A stretch of DNA of 64,000 nt from Angiostrongylus vasorum (GCA_018806985.1 JADANN010000468.1:5688072-5752071), one strand, 5' to 3'. Positions 1 to 12,712 are shown, numbered from the stretch's first letter. The notes: generated by a model not told the origin, from the sequence alone. Numbers and translations are program-made.

Positions 1-239
1 TTCTCCATTGCCTTTCTGGAAGATGGAACTGCTCATTTGAGCGGCGGAGTTCAGTAATCTTCGTCTTGTTGGTGGAAAATTTCGGTGAGATTTGCGAATG
101 TTTTTTTTCTAGCTTGTGCCGTTTCGGCCTTAACTGCTGCTCTTCCCTCTTTGAGATCTTTTTTCACAGCTCGTCGGTCTTGTTTCGCAGGTTTGAAGAT
201 GAGTTGGCTCAGTCATTTGAGATTTAAACAGCCTAGAAT

Positions 240-3180
240 AGCCCTCAGATTTTAGCGGTCTGTCTATGCTTGTCCTACGCTCGCCCTATCGGGAGCTCTT
301 TCTTAGTCAGCGAGGCGAGGACACTTTATTTTACTGTCTAAAACACCGAATCGTCCCGAACTTCATTAAGTGAAGACGACTACACGATGTATGTGGTCTA
401 CCAGAGGACAGTCGCCGAGTACTGGACATCGAAGTGCGAGCACTACGCACCTGTCTACGAAGCCGACAAAACGAGATGTTCGCCAAGTGGAAGAAGTGCG
501 AGACGAAGGAAAACTTTTGTGCTCAGTATTTGGAGACCGCCTCTGGAGGAGAATAGTGGGTGCGTCAGTGTTGATTTGCTACTCTATTAAGTCTAATGCT
601 AAAGTAACTTTGCGGAGAAAATTCGAGGAGCTCTAGAGTAAATTGCACAACACGGCTTCAAGAGCGCACAGAAATACCGCTAACGAGCATCAAACAGGTC
701 ACAGTAGGACAAATAATGTGCAAGAAAATTCAAGGGCTAACCGTGTTAGGAGGCATGACTCTCCCTGACGGTGCGCGCTCGTTATTAGAATTGGGGACCG
801 AGTTTCTCACCATCTGAACCAATTTCTAAAGTAACCTTGCGTAGGGTCGCATATAGTTTACATGAAACTTCAAGATGGACTCCATAAAAAAGCTAGAGAT
901 GAAACGCAAAATAGGTGCGAACAACACCAAATAGGGGCCCTACCAATAGCACCATTTCCTCAGCCGTTCTTTAGACAACAAGAGTCCAATAATGAGGCTG
1001 ATGCCAAGTTTTGGACGTATATGAATGAAACTTTCAATGTCCTTAATCACTATCGCGCGAAAAGGACACAGCTCCAGCCTCACTGAAGTGCAAAAACGTG
1101 GTATGCGAGAGGTACGAGAGCTGATAAGGGTTGAAAAAACATAAGACTATCCGTTAGCGATAAGGGTGGAGAGTTTTTCGTAATTCCCCATCAGTTAGAT
1201 GTTGAGATAACGAAAAAGTATCTTGAAGATGCTTCACTTTATCGCCCATCATCTGAGGAGTTTAAAAGTAAATACCGAAAATTGAACCACGAATGGGTCA
1301 AAATGGCAAAGGGCTGCTGGTTTAAAAACCATCAGTTATCTCTCAACTAAAAGTTGACTTACCAACATGTCCCGTCTTGTACTTGCTTATAAAAACTCAT
1401 AAGCTAGTATCCAGCGATGATCTTGCGTCTACCGATCCGTCATTGTTTAAGGTTAGACCAATCATTAGCTGTGTAGACGGGCCAAACGGATAGGATAACG
1501 TGGTTTTTATCCCATAATATTTACCCAGTTGTTGGAAACACATTCCAGCCCATATTACGAATACCCATAGATGTTTCTGGACCATCTACGTACTGCGCAG
1601 CCCAACAGTGCGTACGTGATGGAGTCCTTCAACGTGACCGACCGTTTGTACAAACGTGTCGAATGACTCCGCTGTGCAAGCCATATTCGACCTCTTCATA
1701 CAACATGAAGGAGCAACAAACCATATATGGCTTCACGATAGTGCAGTTGATGGCACTCTTAAAAGAATGCTTGAGCTGCTCAACCTTCAGATGGTCCGGG
1801 AAGTGCTGCGCCCAAATAAGAGGGTTGGCAAAGGGACAGCGACTGGAACCAAGTCTTGCCACTGCGTTTATGTCTAAGGTGCAAAGCACCAGTGACCGAT
1901 CTCGGGCCGTTTCTCTACTGTAGATGTATGGATGACTGTTTTATTCTTTGCTCAACACAAGAGGAAATGGACAAATGTTTCAAGTTATTGAATGAACAGT
2001 CAGAGTATATCAAGTTTCACCCGAGAGAAACCGAAAGGAAAACTGGCTTCCATTCCTGAACGTCCAAATTAACCTGTCAGAAAATGGCTACATTACGAAA
2101 GTGGTACCGAAAGCCAAGTAGTAAAAAACATCTCGGTTCATTACCTCTCCTCTCACCCCTCTCACACGAAAAGGGCGCTTGTAAGAAACATGTTTCGAAC
2201 AGCAACCAACGTGTGCACGGGAAGAGAGCAGAGAGAGGAGTCCCGGGAACTTGGCACGGCAAAGTAGCCATTTCTAATGGTTACGAAACTGTAGCTCGGG
2301 ATAGGTGTAGGGCGAAATCCTAAAGCCCTCAAACGACAACTCTAGCGATAAAAAGGTCCCGTTTATCCTACCCTTCATCTCAAATGATGTAAGTGCAGCT
2401 ATAAAATCGCTGCTTAAGAAGTGACGAGTCTAGAGAAATTCGGTAAACGTAGTTGAAATGCCACCGAGTACTCTTAGACGCCAGTTAGTTCGTAACCGCC
2501 AACATGATCGTCTATATGCAACGCAAAATTGCATAATTTGCCCCTAGTGGTAGAAAAGACGGTGACTGCATGAGCTCGGTACAGTTTATCTGATCTCCTG
2601 TAAAGGCGTGTGGGGACGAATACGTTGGCGAAACGGGTCAGACCACTCTGTGTCCACATAAAAAGAACACCTCAGTCGGTAAACGTAAACCAAATACCCC
2701 ACTAGGCACGTATAGGACCCAAGAGACATAACGTGGAGGACTTTGAAGTACAGGTCACGATCCTCGCACAGGGAATCGCGAACACAAGCGCGCAAAACTC
2801 TCGAGGCGTTCTGGACCAATTCCAGAAAACCGGAAAATGAACCGCAGGGAAGAATGTCTCATTATGACGTGTGATATTGGGCAGTATATAAGCTTGTTAT
2901 TCTGATGGGAGGGGCACATTACGTTTCCATGTGAATTCTGTGCGGTTGGTCTCCACGCGACATATTCAATGGAAGACTCATAGAAAGCGGTGAGTGTGCA
3001 AAGAAGCTAATTTGTGTGCAATGTGATTGAAATCTAGGTTTAGCGTTTTCTCTGTTTGGTTATGGAGGTGTTTGGCCGAAATAGATTGCTGTCAACTTGA
3101 CCTTTCCAAAGCTCTGAGGAAGGAGAAATCCGTCCGAAACGTCAGCTCGTTCGTGAATAAAGAATGAAAATAACACCTCG
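240..3180 (+). mobile_element. Penelope-like retroelement, copy 1, decayed
   Basis: Broken open stretches on the plus strand follow the order of a Penelope-like element (PLE). An N-terminal part lies at 370-1085. Reverse-transcriptase pieces lie at about 1390-2290, with the GQRLEPSLATAF stretch near 1836 and the YCRCMDDCF catalytic motif near 1919. A C-terminal GIY-YIG nuclease follows at about 2580-2890, with ISCKG and YVGETG motifs. A terminal repeat with a hammerhead-like motif closes it near 3110. PLEs copy through RNA by target-primed reverse transcription and use the GIY-YIG nuclease to nick the target. Many frameshifts and stops make this copy inactive. The same protein parts recur in copy 2 at 10.4-13.5 kb, which supports the call. 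Confidence 0.85.
3110..3147 (+). ncRNA. Hammerhead ribozyme-like motif in PLE terminal repeat
   Basis: The core reads CTGAGGA, then a stem II region with GG...CC ends, then GAAACGTC. The flanking AGCT on the 5' side pairs with AGCT on the 3' side as helix I. CUGANGA and GAAA are the invariant hammerhead core boxes. Stem II here is imperfect, so activity is uncertain. Confidence 0.55.
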
Positions 3181-3189
3181 TGTTTGTTC

Positions 3190-3660
3190 AACAAGAATGC
3201 GAGAATTATTTCACTGTGTTTGGCGTTTGATACCCATGTATAGCTTACTGAACTATAAACGTAGGGTCCGGGTATACTCATGGGTAACTTGCTAATCTGT
3301 TCCAGAGTAGACAAGGAGCCTAGTTGCTGGACGGGACTCGTAACTGCCTCCGCTATACCTCTCAGTCGCTTGATTTTGGGTTTTTGGCCGAAATGACTAG
3401 TAGAATATAGTCCACGTAAACGAGGAAACATCCACCTCACGCTTGCAAGAATACGTGCTTGTAAACACAGAAGGTATGTTCCAAATCGGCCCAGCAGAAA
3501 CAAGGAGTCCATCCCCTGGATCACCTACGTCTCAATGAAGCATAATTTTGGTCCTCGATTAACCCAATCGGCCATTTGGGGATGCTCCACGTTGCTTCTC
3601 GACTAAGCAGAATGAGATTCCTCTATAAGGGAGTTCTGCGAATATGTATGTATGCACTCA
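3190..3660 (-). repeat. Interspersed repeat with a 154-codon open frame, shared with 49.8-49.95 kb
   Basis: A minus-strand open frame of 154 codons covers 3060-3524, but its first part is antisense to the PLE end, so it is not a normal gene. The sequence around 3480-3540 (minus) is nearly the same as 49865-49935 (plus): GAGACGTAGGTG, then an open frame beginning MNSLFLL or MDSLFLL. It is therefore an interspersed repeat of unknown class. Confidence 0.5.
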
Positions 3661-5094
3661 CTATTCCGCCAAATTTAGACGTGCATAGAATTAAAATTCA
3701 ACAAAAAAATTAGCGACAAAAGTTGAGTTTCTTAAAATTTCCGGTTGAAGAGTGAAGCTGCCACAACATAAAAGACGAAGTGACGAATTCGCTTCTGTTC
3801 TCTTAAACGTAATTCCTGATTGTTTATTTGTTGTCGTCGTTGAGCCATTACTCAAAAAATGCTAACGAAATAAGTGTTACGGATTCTAGAAACTGAGAAT
3901 TTCAACATCATATCACAGGGTAATCTTACCTGTAAGCAAGGATCTCTACATTTCAGAGACCCTTGCTGCAACCAGCAAAATTTTTCATGAGATCCATTGA
4001 TTTAAAATTGAAAACGACATGTTCTTCCGTGAAATGCATTGTGTCCATTGCATACTGGCTTTGTATGCTTTGTATTTTTTCGAAGATTTCGTAGTGATAC
4101 CAATGCTGTTTAACTTTGGAAAGGCGGGAAACTACGCACTCTTCTTACGGCCAGCATGAAAATGTTCCCTTAAAACGGGAGACTTTAAAACGGTGGCGTA
4201 CCTGGCATTTCGTCCGTCGTGCCTACGAACGATGACTAAAAAGGATTTTCAGAAGCGATTTACTCGTTGGTGGTTCTCTAAAAGTTTCAGGTGAAACTCG
4301 TCATCCTATCGAGCATATCAAGAACTTTGGAAGATGAAGCAGTGGAGCAAGCAGGATTCCTACAGACATTCTATTATATTCACTACATTAAAACCGTAAC
4401 GGTTATGCAGACAGTGATGAAACTCCTTGAAATATGGACCGAAGAAAAATATCACTAAAAGAAAGATTTTTCTTGCTTTTATATTTTTTATGTTCTTAGT
4501 AAAACTGGCTTTTCCGATGTTATTATAGCACATGAATTGTTAAGAACTAGTTGGGTTTCAAGTGAGTGGAGAGCAGAAACAAGTGGTGCGGCTGCTTCAA
4601 AAAAAGGCTATTTCTTCATTTGGCCCAAAAAAAATTAACAAAGGAATCCCTTCAACATTTGACGAGCTAAGAAATAAAAAGCGAATGAAACCGCAAACTT
4701 TTCCTCTATAGCCATCTAGAAATAAATGGTTTTGTGATATTCGAGTCAAAGAAAAACGGATGACCTTAATAGAAACAGTCATAGAAGGAGTACCGACCGC
4801 CTAACGTGTGCACAAACGTTTCCTTGCAATGAAGATGTCGTTGATGACATCCTATTAGAAATCCTGAACCAAGCAGGCGCAGACCGACTAATCCTTCCGG
4901 TAGGCCACAATCGAGTTGGAACCTGACTACAGGATTTCTCCATCGGCCCGTCATTATCTCCATTGTAAAGAGGGTAAAAAGGGATATCGCTCGGAATTGT
5001 TCACTGCGTCATTGCAGTAACTAGTGAATTCATCGGATTGGAACAAACAGAGCACAAGCATTAGCGAAAAAATCATGCTATAAAACTATAGTTT
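3661..5094. other. No gene recognised
   Basis: AT-rich sequence with only short open frames (61-65 codons on the minus strand) that lack splice context or recognisable motifs. No repeat seen elsewhere in the window was identified here. Confidence 0.5.
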
Positions 5095-5290
5095 TTCAGG
5101 TCATTTCACCACCTCTTCAAGAACCTACATTCCGAATAGAACGGATGATAGAGCTGCAAATAAGTTGGAAAAACTAAAACTACGAAGAAGCCTAATCCTT
5201 TCACATCGTTTACATCTCAATGACGTCAACGATTTTATGCACCACTTAAAGCGAGCTTCAGTGAAGTCGCCTAATATATGAGCGGCACAC
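5095..5290 (+). pseudogene. Coding-like exon remnant, copy A of a diverged pair
   Basis: After a TTTTTCAG acceptor-like site near 5098, a frame stays open for about 60 codons and ends LKRASVKSPNI-stop at about 5279. A second copy lies at 5405-5612. The two share LH(L/V)ND, F(M/T)HH, (K/R)RASVKS and NI-stop with many third-position differences, as expected if an ancestral copy was under protein-level constraint. I do not recognise the family. No start or further exons were found, so this is probably a gene or repeat remnant. Confidence 0.35.
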
Positions 5291-5404
5291 ATAATTCTGC
5301 TGAATTGAAGAGTTCAAACCTCCTAAGAGTAATCCGACTTTATGAAAAACCGGTGGTATGATGATGGAAAATCAAAATCGGTGGTTCTCTGATTACTAAG
5401 TCAT

Positions 5405-5612
5405 ACTCAGGTACAGACGTTTTACGGACATGCACAAAAGGAGTTCTTGAAAGGAATGAAGGCAGCATCGATTTGAAGTAGAGCTGTCAGAGATGCCATC
5501 GAAGCTGATGTATTTAAAACTGCTATGCAGCTCAGATGTGGTTTGCATGTCAATGACACAGAAGTTTTTACGCACCACACACGGAGAGCTTCAGTGAAAT
5601 CATTTAATATAT
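5405..5612 (+). pseudogene. Coding-like exon remnant, copy B of a diverged pair
   Basis: The frame covers FYGHAQKEFLKGMKAASI, then an in-frame TGA, then RAVRDAIEADVFKTAMQL and on to RRASVKSFNI-stop at about 5612. The last 25 residues align with copy A at 5095-5290. The internal stop and the absence of neighbouring exons suggest a broken copy. Family unknown. Confidence 0.35.
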
Positions 5613-5797
5613 AACTGTCACCGATAAAATTAAGCCTAATGAACAGTTCAGAATTTCCAAAAATAGTCTGACTTCAAGATCCATTAAAATATCCAGTAAT
5701 GTGAGATTTAGATGGATTAGCAACATGTTTTAAAAAAAACCCACTGATCAAAAAATGAATGAATGAGAAAAATGAATTGTGAAGTGGTCAGGGTTGA

Positions 5798-6080
5798 TTA
5801 GTCCCTCAGGGATGTACCATGCATTCGACTCAGTTCGTAGTATCGCAGAGGTGACTTAATGCATATTTGGCCTAAACAATGGCTTGCGAGGACTTACCGT
5901 CAATGGCTTGCGAGGACTTACCGGTAATCTCTATCGGTGTTCCTCATCCTCTTAGACAAGACAAGACAGCGCTTTGCTGACTCCGAATACATGTGGGGGT
6001 TCTTTAGCTCGTTGTTCGGGATCGAACTAAAAACTATGTGTATTGCACAACCGCCTTTAACTACTGCTCTAGAGAAACGA
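5798..6080 (-). repeat. SINE family I (tRNA-derived), minus orientation
   Basis: Read on the minus strand, it has the B-box-like CGATCCCGAAC region near 6015-6025 and the body ending in the GCATTCGACTC / CCCTCAGGGA tail at about 5800. The same body recurs about 15 times in this window. Confidence 0.65.
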
Positions 6081-6118
6081 TAGGTAGGAAAGGCTTATTT
6101 TAAAAAATTTCACATTTA

Positions 6119-6585
6119 GCCATGGTACAGGGATTAGCACCAAGCCTTGACATCGTGTCCATGTCTAAGGTGGAAGGTACAGTTCTTGAACGCCGTCCCC
6201 TTACTTTAATGTCGATACAAAGACGACTGCTTCACCGTCTGTTCCACACAAGAACAAATGAATTAGTGCTTTGAATTGTTAAATAGACACTCAGAATATA
6301 TAAAATTCATGTGGAAAAACCATAAAGGAACTAAGTTTCGTTCCTAGACATCCAAATAATGTTTGGCTATACAACAGAAATGGCATCGTAAGCCAAGTAT
6401 TAAAAATATACTATTGTACTGCCTCTCCTCTCATCCTTCACACATGAAAAAAAGCACTCATCAAAAACATGTGCCGAACGGATAAAAGTGTATGTACTGT
6501 AAAAGAGGTAGGAAGGAATCGCTAAACTTGGCACGAAAAAATAGCCACTTGCAGTGGCTACGAAGCAGAAGCCACTTGGGTTTGA
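6119..6585 (+). mobile_element. Penelope-like element fragment (reverse transcriptase region)
   Basis: Matches the RT-to-linker part of the PLE copies: ATGGTACAGGGATTAGCACC (the GQRLAP region), then the thumb region with TCACACATGAAAA and the TTGGCACG...ATAGCCA...GGCTACGA linker. Frameshifted throughout; neither terminal repeat is present. Confidence 0.7.
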
Positions 6586-7694
6586 GAAAAAGGTGGAATT
6601 GTTCCCCGAAATAATGCTTCGAACCCAAGTAAGATACCTTTCATGAGGTCACAGATAGTAGAAAAAATGAATAAACTCGTGGCGCCTCCTTGATTCATGA
6701 AGGCGCACTACCTAAGCATTCATAGAAGGTTTTTCAACATGTTTAAAGCATTAATCATAACAGCTGTGGTGCAAGTTCTTTTATTGGTTAAGGGCTAACA
6801 AATCGTTAATAATCTTTTTTCAGACGGTTATAGAACAGAGCAGCTGCTGTGACATCTGGCACTTACTGAAGAGAAATCCGACGTTAGTTACCACTTCCAT
6901 TATTTGCCAGAATAATTCAGTGGAGCCACATATTTGCAAAGAAAGAAAAAAAGAGAATGTTCGGAATCACATTAACATCAAAGCACCACAACTCGACAAA
7001 TCCGTTAGTTGGCTGAATGCCATGACCTGTCTTCGTTATTCAAAAAGTTTTCTCGAGTTTCAGTTGAAGAATTTCGTAAAACAAATAAATAATGAGTATC
7101 GACAATAAACGAGTGGATAAATGAATAGATGAATAGACGAACAGCTGTATGAATGGATGACTGGAAAAAATGAACGAGTGAACGAACGAATAAACAAATA
7201 AATGAATTATGAATGAATGAAAAATGAGCAAGCAAACGAACGAATGGATAGATTGATGGACGAATGAATGAATAAAAGGCCTGTACAGTAACTCTGAAGA
7301 TCTAACCTAATCGAATATCCCCAACATATCACACAAGATCAGCAAGACCGACCACCATCAGCATGAAAAGCGTTTTTTGTAACGATAGAGTCCGCGATTG
7401 GTCGCACCTTAGTTTATGTGAGGATGGCGGAAAAGTGATAGAAGCACAGTACTATCGTCAATCAGTTAAGGTAGGTAGTGCGATTATGTATGGAGTCTGC
7501 ACCGTCATCGACAAGCTCAGAACGTGTCACTTTTATTCCGTCCTTGTAATTTGTACTTTTTTCCAGTGAAACTAAATATTTGTAGAAAAGTACCCACGAG
7601 GTGTATAGGTTAGCGATGCCATGCAATAATACACACTTGGGCAGCGATTAAATTCTGAGGCTAACCAAACGCCTATCTCTCCCGGGTCACCGAA
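6586..7694. other. No convincing gene; short-period repeat inside
   Basis: Contains ORFs of 62-76 codons. Those on the minus strand at 7005-7235 (FIHSFIHSFI-type) are products of the tetranucleotide repeat at 7090-7275. A 68-codon ORF at 7363-7569 has no recognisable motif. Confidence 0.5.
7090..7275. repeat. Degenerate (GAAT/GAAC)n tetranucleotide repeat
   Basis: Long run of GAATGAAT/GAACGAAC/AATAAAC units with scattered substitutions. A similar shorter run occurs at 14310-14405. Confidence 0.85.
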
Positions 7695-7862
7695 ATGGTA
7701 ATAGATTTGTCTAGAAGGATAAAAGCACTGATGTGAATATCAATCGGCCACAGCAAGTCAATGTATAGGCCAGGTATGCATTCGAACGCCACTATGATAC
7801 CATGAATGGAGTCGACTGCACGGCGCATCCCTCAGAGCTTGATCAACGCCAGTCGACTTGTC
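7695..7862 (+). repeat. SINE family I, 3' part only
   Basis: Contains the shared tail: AGTCAATGTATAGGCCAGGT, then GCATTCGAACG, then ATGGAGTCGACTGCACGGCG and CATCCCTCAG...TTGATCAACGCC. The tRNA-like head is missing (5' truncation, common in SINEs). Confidence 0.65.
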
Positions 7863-8237
7863 CTTTATCCTTTGTATATATAAACTATAAAGCTATAACA
7901 CCCATCCATGGTTATCTCTGAGTTTCTAGAGGAAATCAAGCTCAATAATTCATCGTTTTTTATTAAAGAAAGTAACACGTCCCCAAGCATCCATGACACT
8001 GTGAAATAATTTTAACAGGTATAAATAGAGACCAGTGTGCTGTTATGAAATGTCAAGGCGATCACATTTTTAATCAGAAGATGAGTCGAAAGAATTCGAA
8101 TTCCAAAAAAGCAAGAACAAGAAGTGTCATAATTCAAGCAATAACAGGAAATCGGAAAATTCTCAAAGAACCAATAAAGACTCCTCTGATTTACCAGAAC
8201 TAAGCAACACCTAAATAATTTCTCTAAAATTTCGCAC

Positions 8238-8600
8238 TGGTGCCAGATAGCGCAGTGGCAGATATTCGCTTCATCACGAGAAGAGCTCCGGTTGATCCCG
8301 CACGGGGCTCACCAAGAGTTCCATCGATCCTGACTAGAGAGATTGGTACCTGACTTCTCTGGGAGCGGTTTCACACCTTGCAATCCAAGTGGGATCGCTC
8401 TAGCCCGGCTATCCTTTACTCCGGAAAGAATCGTTGAACCAGCATTGAACGGCATTCATAAAGGAGAAGACAATCCTTAAGAGCAGCAGCCGAACTCACA
8501 CACGAAAAGTTCGGAAACCTTCGTTAGTGGAGGAGGGGAGGACTCGAATAGATTGCAAGAAGTGCTAGGATCGTCACAGTGGATTTGGTGAAGAGTCGTG
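8238..8600 (+). repeat. SINE family II (tRNA-derived)
   Basis: The head has an A-box-like GATAGCGCAGTGGCAG and a B-box-like CCGGTTGATCCC. The body has GCAATCCAAGTGGGATCGCT and CTAGCCCGGCTATC, shared with copies at 15.9, 23.66 and 36.1 kb. The tail runs to ACTCGAATAGATTGCAAGAA and GTGAAATAAAC. Confidence 0.6.
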
Positions 8601-8755
8601 TGAAATAAACAGTTAGAATAAGATTTCACACTATTAGATTTATAAGTTTCTTCGCTTGTTCACAATGGTTTTGATATCTCATCATGATAAAGGAGTGTTG
8701 CTATGCGCTAAAAAGAAGGAATGGATCATCAAGATTATCTTCCATCGACAAATAT

Positions 8756-9055
8756 AAAGGATAAAGCGCTCGGCGTTAATGAATCCATGAGGAATGAGCC
8801 ATTCGTTCGCATATTGGACACTATTCTTAGCGTCAGCAAAGTGTTTGAATGTATATCCTATGCAATGACTTGCAGACCTCTACCCACTACCTAATTTTCT
8901 GCTTTACTTCTCCCAGAGAGCTCTGGCGCCAGTTTGCCTACTTGATCCTGGAACTGGATGGTCCCGCTAAGCCCGATACGCGGAATCGAACCATCACGAA
9001 CAAATCTATGTGTATTGCAAAAAGATCTCTAGAAACCTATCTCTACCTCCCATGA
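8756..9055 (-). repeat. SINE family I, minus orientation
   Basis: Begins on the plus strand with AAGGATAAAGCGCTCGGCGT (reverse of the family tail). It continues with CTCCCAGAGAGCTCTGGCGC and ends with GCGGAATCGAACC...ATGTGTATTGC, the reversed B-box head. Confidence 0.65.
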
Positions 9056-10404
9056 TATTTGGCCTATCTACAATTCAGTTCAACGCTTCCTTCTAGATCC
9101 ACGGGGAAATTAAACGCATTCCAGAAATCGTCTTTATCCTGGAATAAGCCTATTAGGGGAAAGACGCTGTTAGACGTCTACGAAATCCAGAAAGATTAAC
9201 GACCAGATGTGATGATACGACAAAGTCCTTATACCATTGTCAGGATAATTTAATGAGGAAAATTTATTTAACCATTATCTTTAAATGTTCTTCTCTTTCT
9301 CTTTATCTTCTGTTTTTAACGTAGATCTACATGGATGTCATAGTGTTTTAATTTCTGCTCTAATTTATGTTGCATTAAAACTCTTGGGTTAAAATCAGGA
9401 AGAAAGTAATTTCAAGTGGTTGATTTTGCAAAAAATCAAACTCTGTATGAAATAGCGTTGGTATCTGGCTTAATGATGAACCTGAGAACTTTGGACTTGG
9501 TCATGATGAATGAAGAGTAAAAACTCAGCAGATTTCATAGAGATGGAACAGCCAAGCGTCTTAGCATGTGCTAAGATATTTTTTACAATTCAAAAAAAAT
9601 GCGCGGTTTTTCAAAAACACTCAGCTTCGCTCAAAGCATAGTTTCCAAAATATTTTGCAAATACAGTGAATTTAAAAAGCTAAGTGCCACAGATTTATCA
9701 TCCCATGTTATGCTCTTCCATTAGAGCATGTGAAAAGCAGTGAACTGAGGTTCGCTGCAATGCAACACACAAGCTCAGAGATTCGATTCAGCGCCTTGAG
9801 CCAACGTTCTACATTCTTCCAGGAGGGATAAATTATTACTAGACTTTTTCTCGACAAATGAAAACACTGAAGGCCATAGTAAGTCACTGTTTAGGCCAAA
9901 TATGCATCCAATCACTTCTACGATTCAAAGGATGGAATCGAATGCTTGGCGAATTCTCAGGGGATTAGTCAATAACGCACACCTAATCCTCTATGAACCC
10001 TTATATACTCTATTCTTATAGAGTTTTACATTATACAACTAACATCTTTTGTTTTGATTTGTTCCAGTGAAACTTTGTTTCTTTTCTCCCAACTTTATTT
10101 TCCCTTGTTCGAGTAAATAGTTCGTAATCGTGGTTCTTCTACCTATCCTTGACCATCGACGTTGATCATCTAGTCAAAAAACAAAGCAGTCTTGGATATT
10201 CCACTTAAATGAATAATTAAATAATTCTGCAACCTAATTCATGTTTAAAATATTAGCTGGAAACAGAGACGGAGAGAGAAAGAGGGGAACTGAACGCAAG
10301 AAAGAGAGAAGCAGAGGGAGAGAGAGAAAAAAGTAGGAGAGAAGATGGGTGCACATCTGAAAAAAAGTACGATTGAAGAACGTTTTCAGTAAGGAGGAAC
10401 CAGT
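9056..10404. other. No gene seen; SINE scrap and GA-rich tract
   Basis: A SINE I tail fragment lies at about 9860-9990 (GGCCATAGTAAGTCACTGTT and following). A purine-rich GAGAGA tract lies at about 10262-10345. Otherwise AT-rich with no ORF of note. Confidence 0.5.
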
Positions 10405-12473
10405 TTGTATTCTTGTTTAACAAAGACGAGGTACTATTTTATTTCTTTATTTACGAACGAACTGACGTTTCGGCAGATTTCGTCTTCCTCAGCGCCTCGA
10501 AAGGTCAAGTTGACCGCAATCAACCCAGCCACCTTCATAACCAAACGGAGGAAATGCACCGAGTACTGGACATCGAATTGCGAGTACTATGAAGCTGTCT
10601 ACGAAGCAAACAAAACCAGATGTTCTTCAAATGAAAAAAATTTAGAAACGAAGGAAAAAACACTGTGCTCAATATTTGGACGACCGCCTATGGAGGAGAA
10701 TAGTGGGTGGGTCAGTGTTGATTTGCAACTTTATCAGGTCTAATGCTAAAGTAACTTTACAGAGAAAATTTGAAGATCTAAACCGCATAACACGATTTGC
10801 ATACAGAAATATCTCTAACGAAGATCAAATGAGCCACAGTAGGAATAAATAATATGCCAGAAAGTTCAAGGCTAACCGAGTTGAAAGCCATGACTCTCCC
10901 TGACGGGGGCAGGCTCGTTATTAGAATTGGGCCCAAGTTTACCACCATCCGAATCCATATTTAAGGCATCCCTGCGTAGGATTGCATATAACTTACATGA
11001 ACTTCAAGATAGACTCCTCAAAAAGCCAGAGATGAAGCGCTAAATAGGCCTGAACAATAAGAAGCAGAGGCATTACCAATACCACCGTTTCCTCAACCGT
11101 GGTTTAGACAACAAGGACCCAATAATGAAGCTGACGTCAAATTCCAGATGTTTACGAATGAAATTTTCAAAGTCCTTAATCACTATCGTGCGAAGAGACA
11201 TCGCTCCACCCTCACAGAAGAAGTGCAAAAATGTGGTACGCGGAGCTACGAGAGTTGATAGAGTTGACAAAGATAAGAGTAATTCCTTATCAGTTAGATG
11301 TTGAGATAACAAAAAAGCACCGTGAAGATGCTTCCCATCATAGCTCATCATCTGAGAAGGAGTTTAAAAGTTAGTACCAAAAAACTAAACAACGAACAGG
11401 TTAAAATAGTAAAAGCGGCTGGGTTAAAACTATCAGTTATCTCTCAACCGAAAGTAGATTTACCAACATGTTTCGTCCTCTGCTTATAAAAACTTATAAG
11501 TTAGTATCTAGTGATGATGTTGTGTCTACCTATCCATCGTTATTTAAGGTTAGAGCAATTATTAGCTCTGTAGAGGGGACCAAAGGATAGAATAATGTGG
11601 TTTATAACCCTAATACATATTCAGTTGTTAAAACCCATTCCATCCCCTTTTAAAGAACATCTAGATGTTCCTGGATCGCCTAGGGTGTCCTAACATCACT
11701 TATGTGATAGAGTCCTTCGAGGTTATTAACGCCCTTTACACAAAACAAGTCGAATGACTCCGCTGTGAAAGCCATCTTCGAACTCCTTACACAGCACGAA
11801 GGAGCAATAAACATGTATCGCTTCACCGTTCAGCAGTTGGTGACGCTCTTAAAGGAGTGCTTATACTGCTCAATCTTCAGATGGTCTGTGAGGTATTACG
11901 CACAAATGAGAGGAATAGCAGTGAGGCAACGACTGACACCAAGCCTTGTCATCCCATTTATGTTTAAAATGGAAGCACCAGTAACCGATCTCCGGCTATT
12001 ACTCTACTGTAGGTGTGTAGATGATTGCTTTGTCATTTGCTCAACACAAGAGGAAATGGACACATGTTTTGAGTTATTGAATGAACAGTCACAGTATATT
12101 AAGTTTACCCGAAAGAAACCGAAAGAAAACTGGTTTCAATTTCTGAAGGTTCAGACTAACCTATCCGAAAACGGCTAAATTACAAAATGGTGCCAAAAAG
12201 CCAAGTAGTAAAGACATAATGGTTCATCACCTCTTCTCTCATCCATCACACACAAAAGGTCGCTTGTAAGAAACGTTTCGAACAGCAACCAACGTGTGCA
12301 GAGGAAGAGAGCAGAGGGAGTCCTCGAACTTGGCACGGCGAATAGCCATTTCTAATGGCTACGAAACTGTAGCTCGGGATAGGTGTAGGGGAAATCCTAG
12401 GCCTCCAAACGACAACTCTAGCGATGAAAGGTCCCGTTTATCCTTCCCTTCGTTTCAAATGAAATAAACACAG

Positions 12474-12712
12474 TTCCCAGGATCGACTTTCTATTAACCT
12501 CGACATTGGAATATGAATGCGTCGTTTTCTTGTTCAGCAATCAACCTTATGCGACTATAATCAGCTGTTCTAATCTTCCTCATTGGAAGGCACGTTAAAA
12601 AAGCGGCTCTGAAGAAGGCGATACTGCCGAAACGTCAGCTACTGTTGTATTGTACTGTGTTTTTCTATGGAAGTAAATGTATGCTGTTTAACAACCTCGC
12701 GATTGCTGAACA
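12474..12712 (+). mobile_element. Small hammerhead-bearing non-autonomous element with 14-bp target duplication
   Basis: This 239-bp segment interrupts copy 2 between its RT and GIY-YIG parts. It is flanked on both sides by TGAAATAAACACAG (12460-12473 and 12713-12726), a perfect 14-bp duplication, which shows insertion directly. The 5' end has CGACTTTCTATTAACCTCG, seen again at 15.37 and 19.0 kb. A hammerhead motif lies at 12605-12640. Inverted arms TTGTTCAGCAATC and GATTGCTGAACA flank its central part. No coding capacity. It is probably mobilised by PLE machinery, comparable to retrozymes (inference). Confidence 0.75.
12605..12640 (+). ncRNA. Hammerhead ribozyme-like motif
   Basis: GGCT (helix I) + CTGAAGA + AGGCGATACTGCC (stem II) + GAAAC + GTC + AGCT. 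Helix I pairs GGCT with AGCT (one G-U). Both catalytic boxes are intact. Helix III is only AC/GU with no loop, so it would need to act as a dimer, as proposed for minimal PLE hammerheads. Confidence 0.6.

Noticed and set aside
3060..3524. A 154-codon gene on the minus strand
   Set aside because: It runs antisense through the PLE terminal repeat and hammerhead, and its other part is a repeat shared with 49.9 kb.
7005..7235. Minus-strand Phe/Ile/His/Ser-rich ORF (FIHSFIHSF type), also at 14132-14419
   Set aside because: Translation of a degenerate GAAT/GAAC tetranucleotide repeat.
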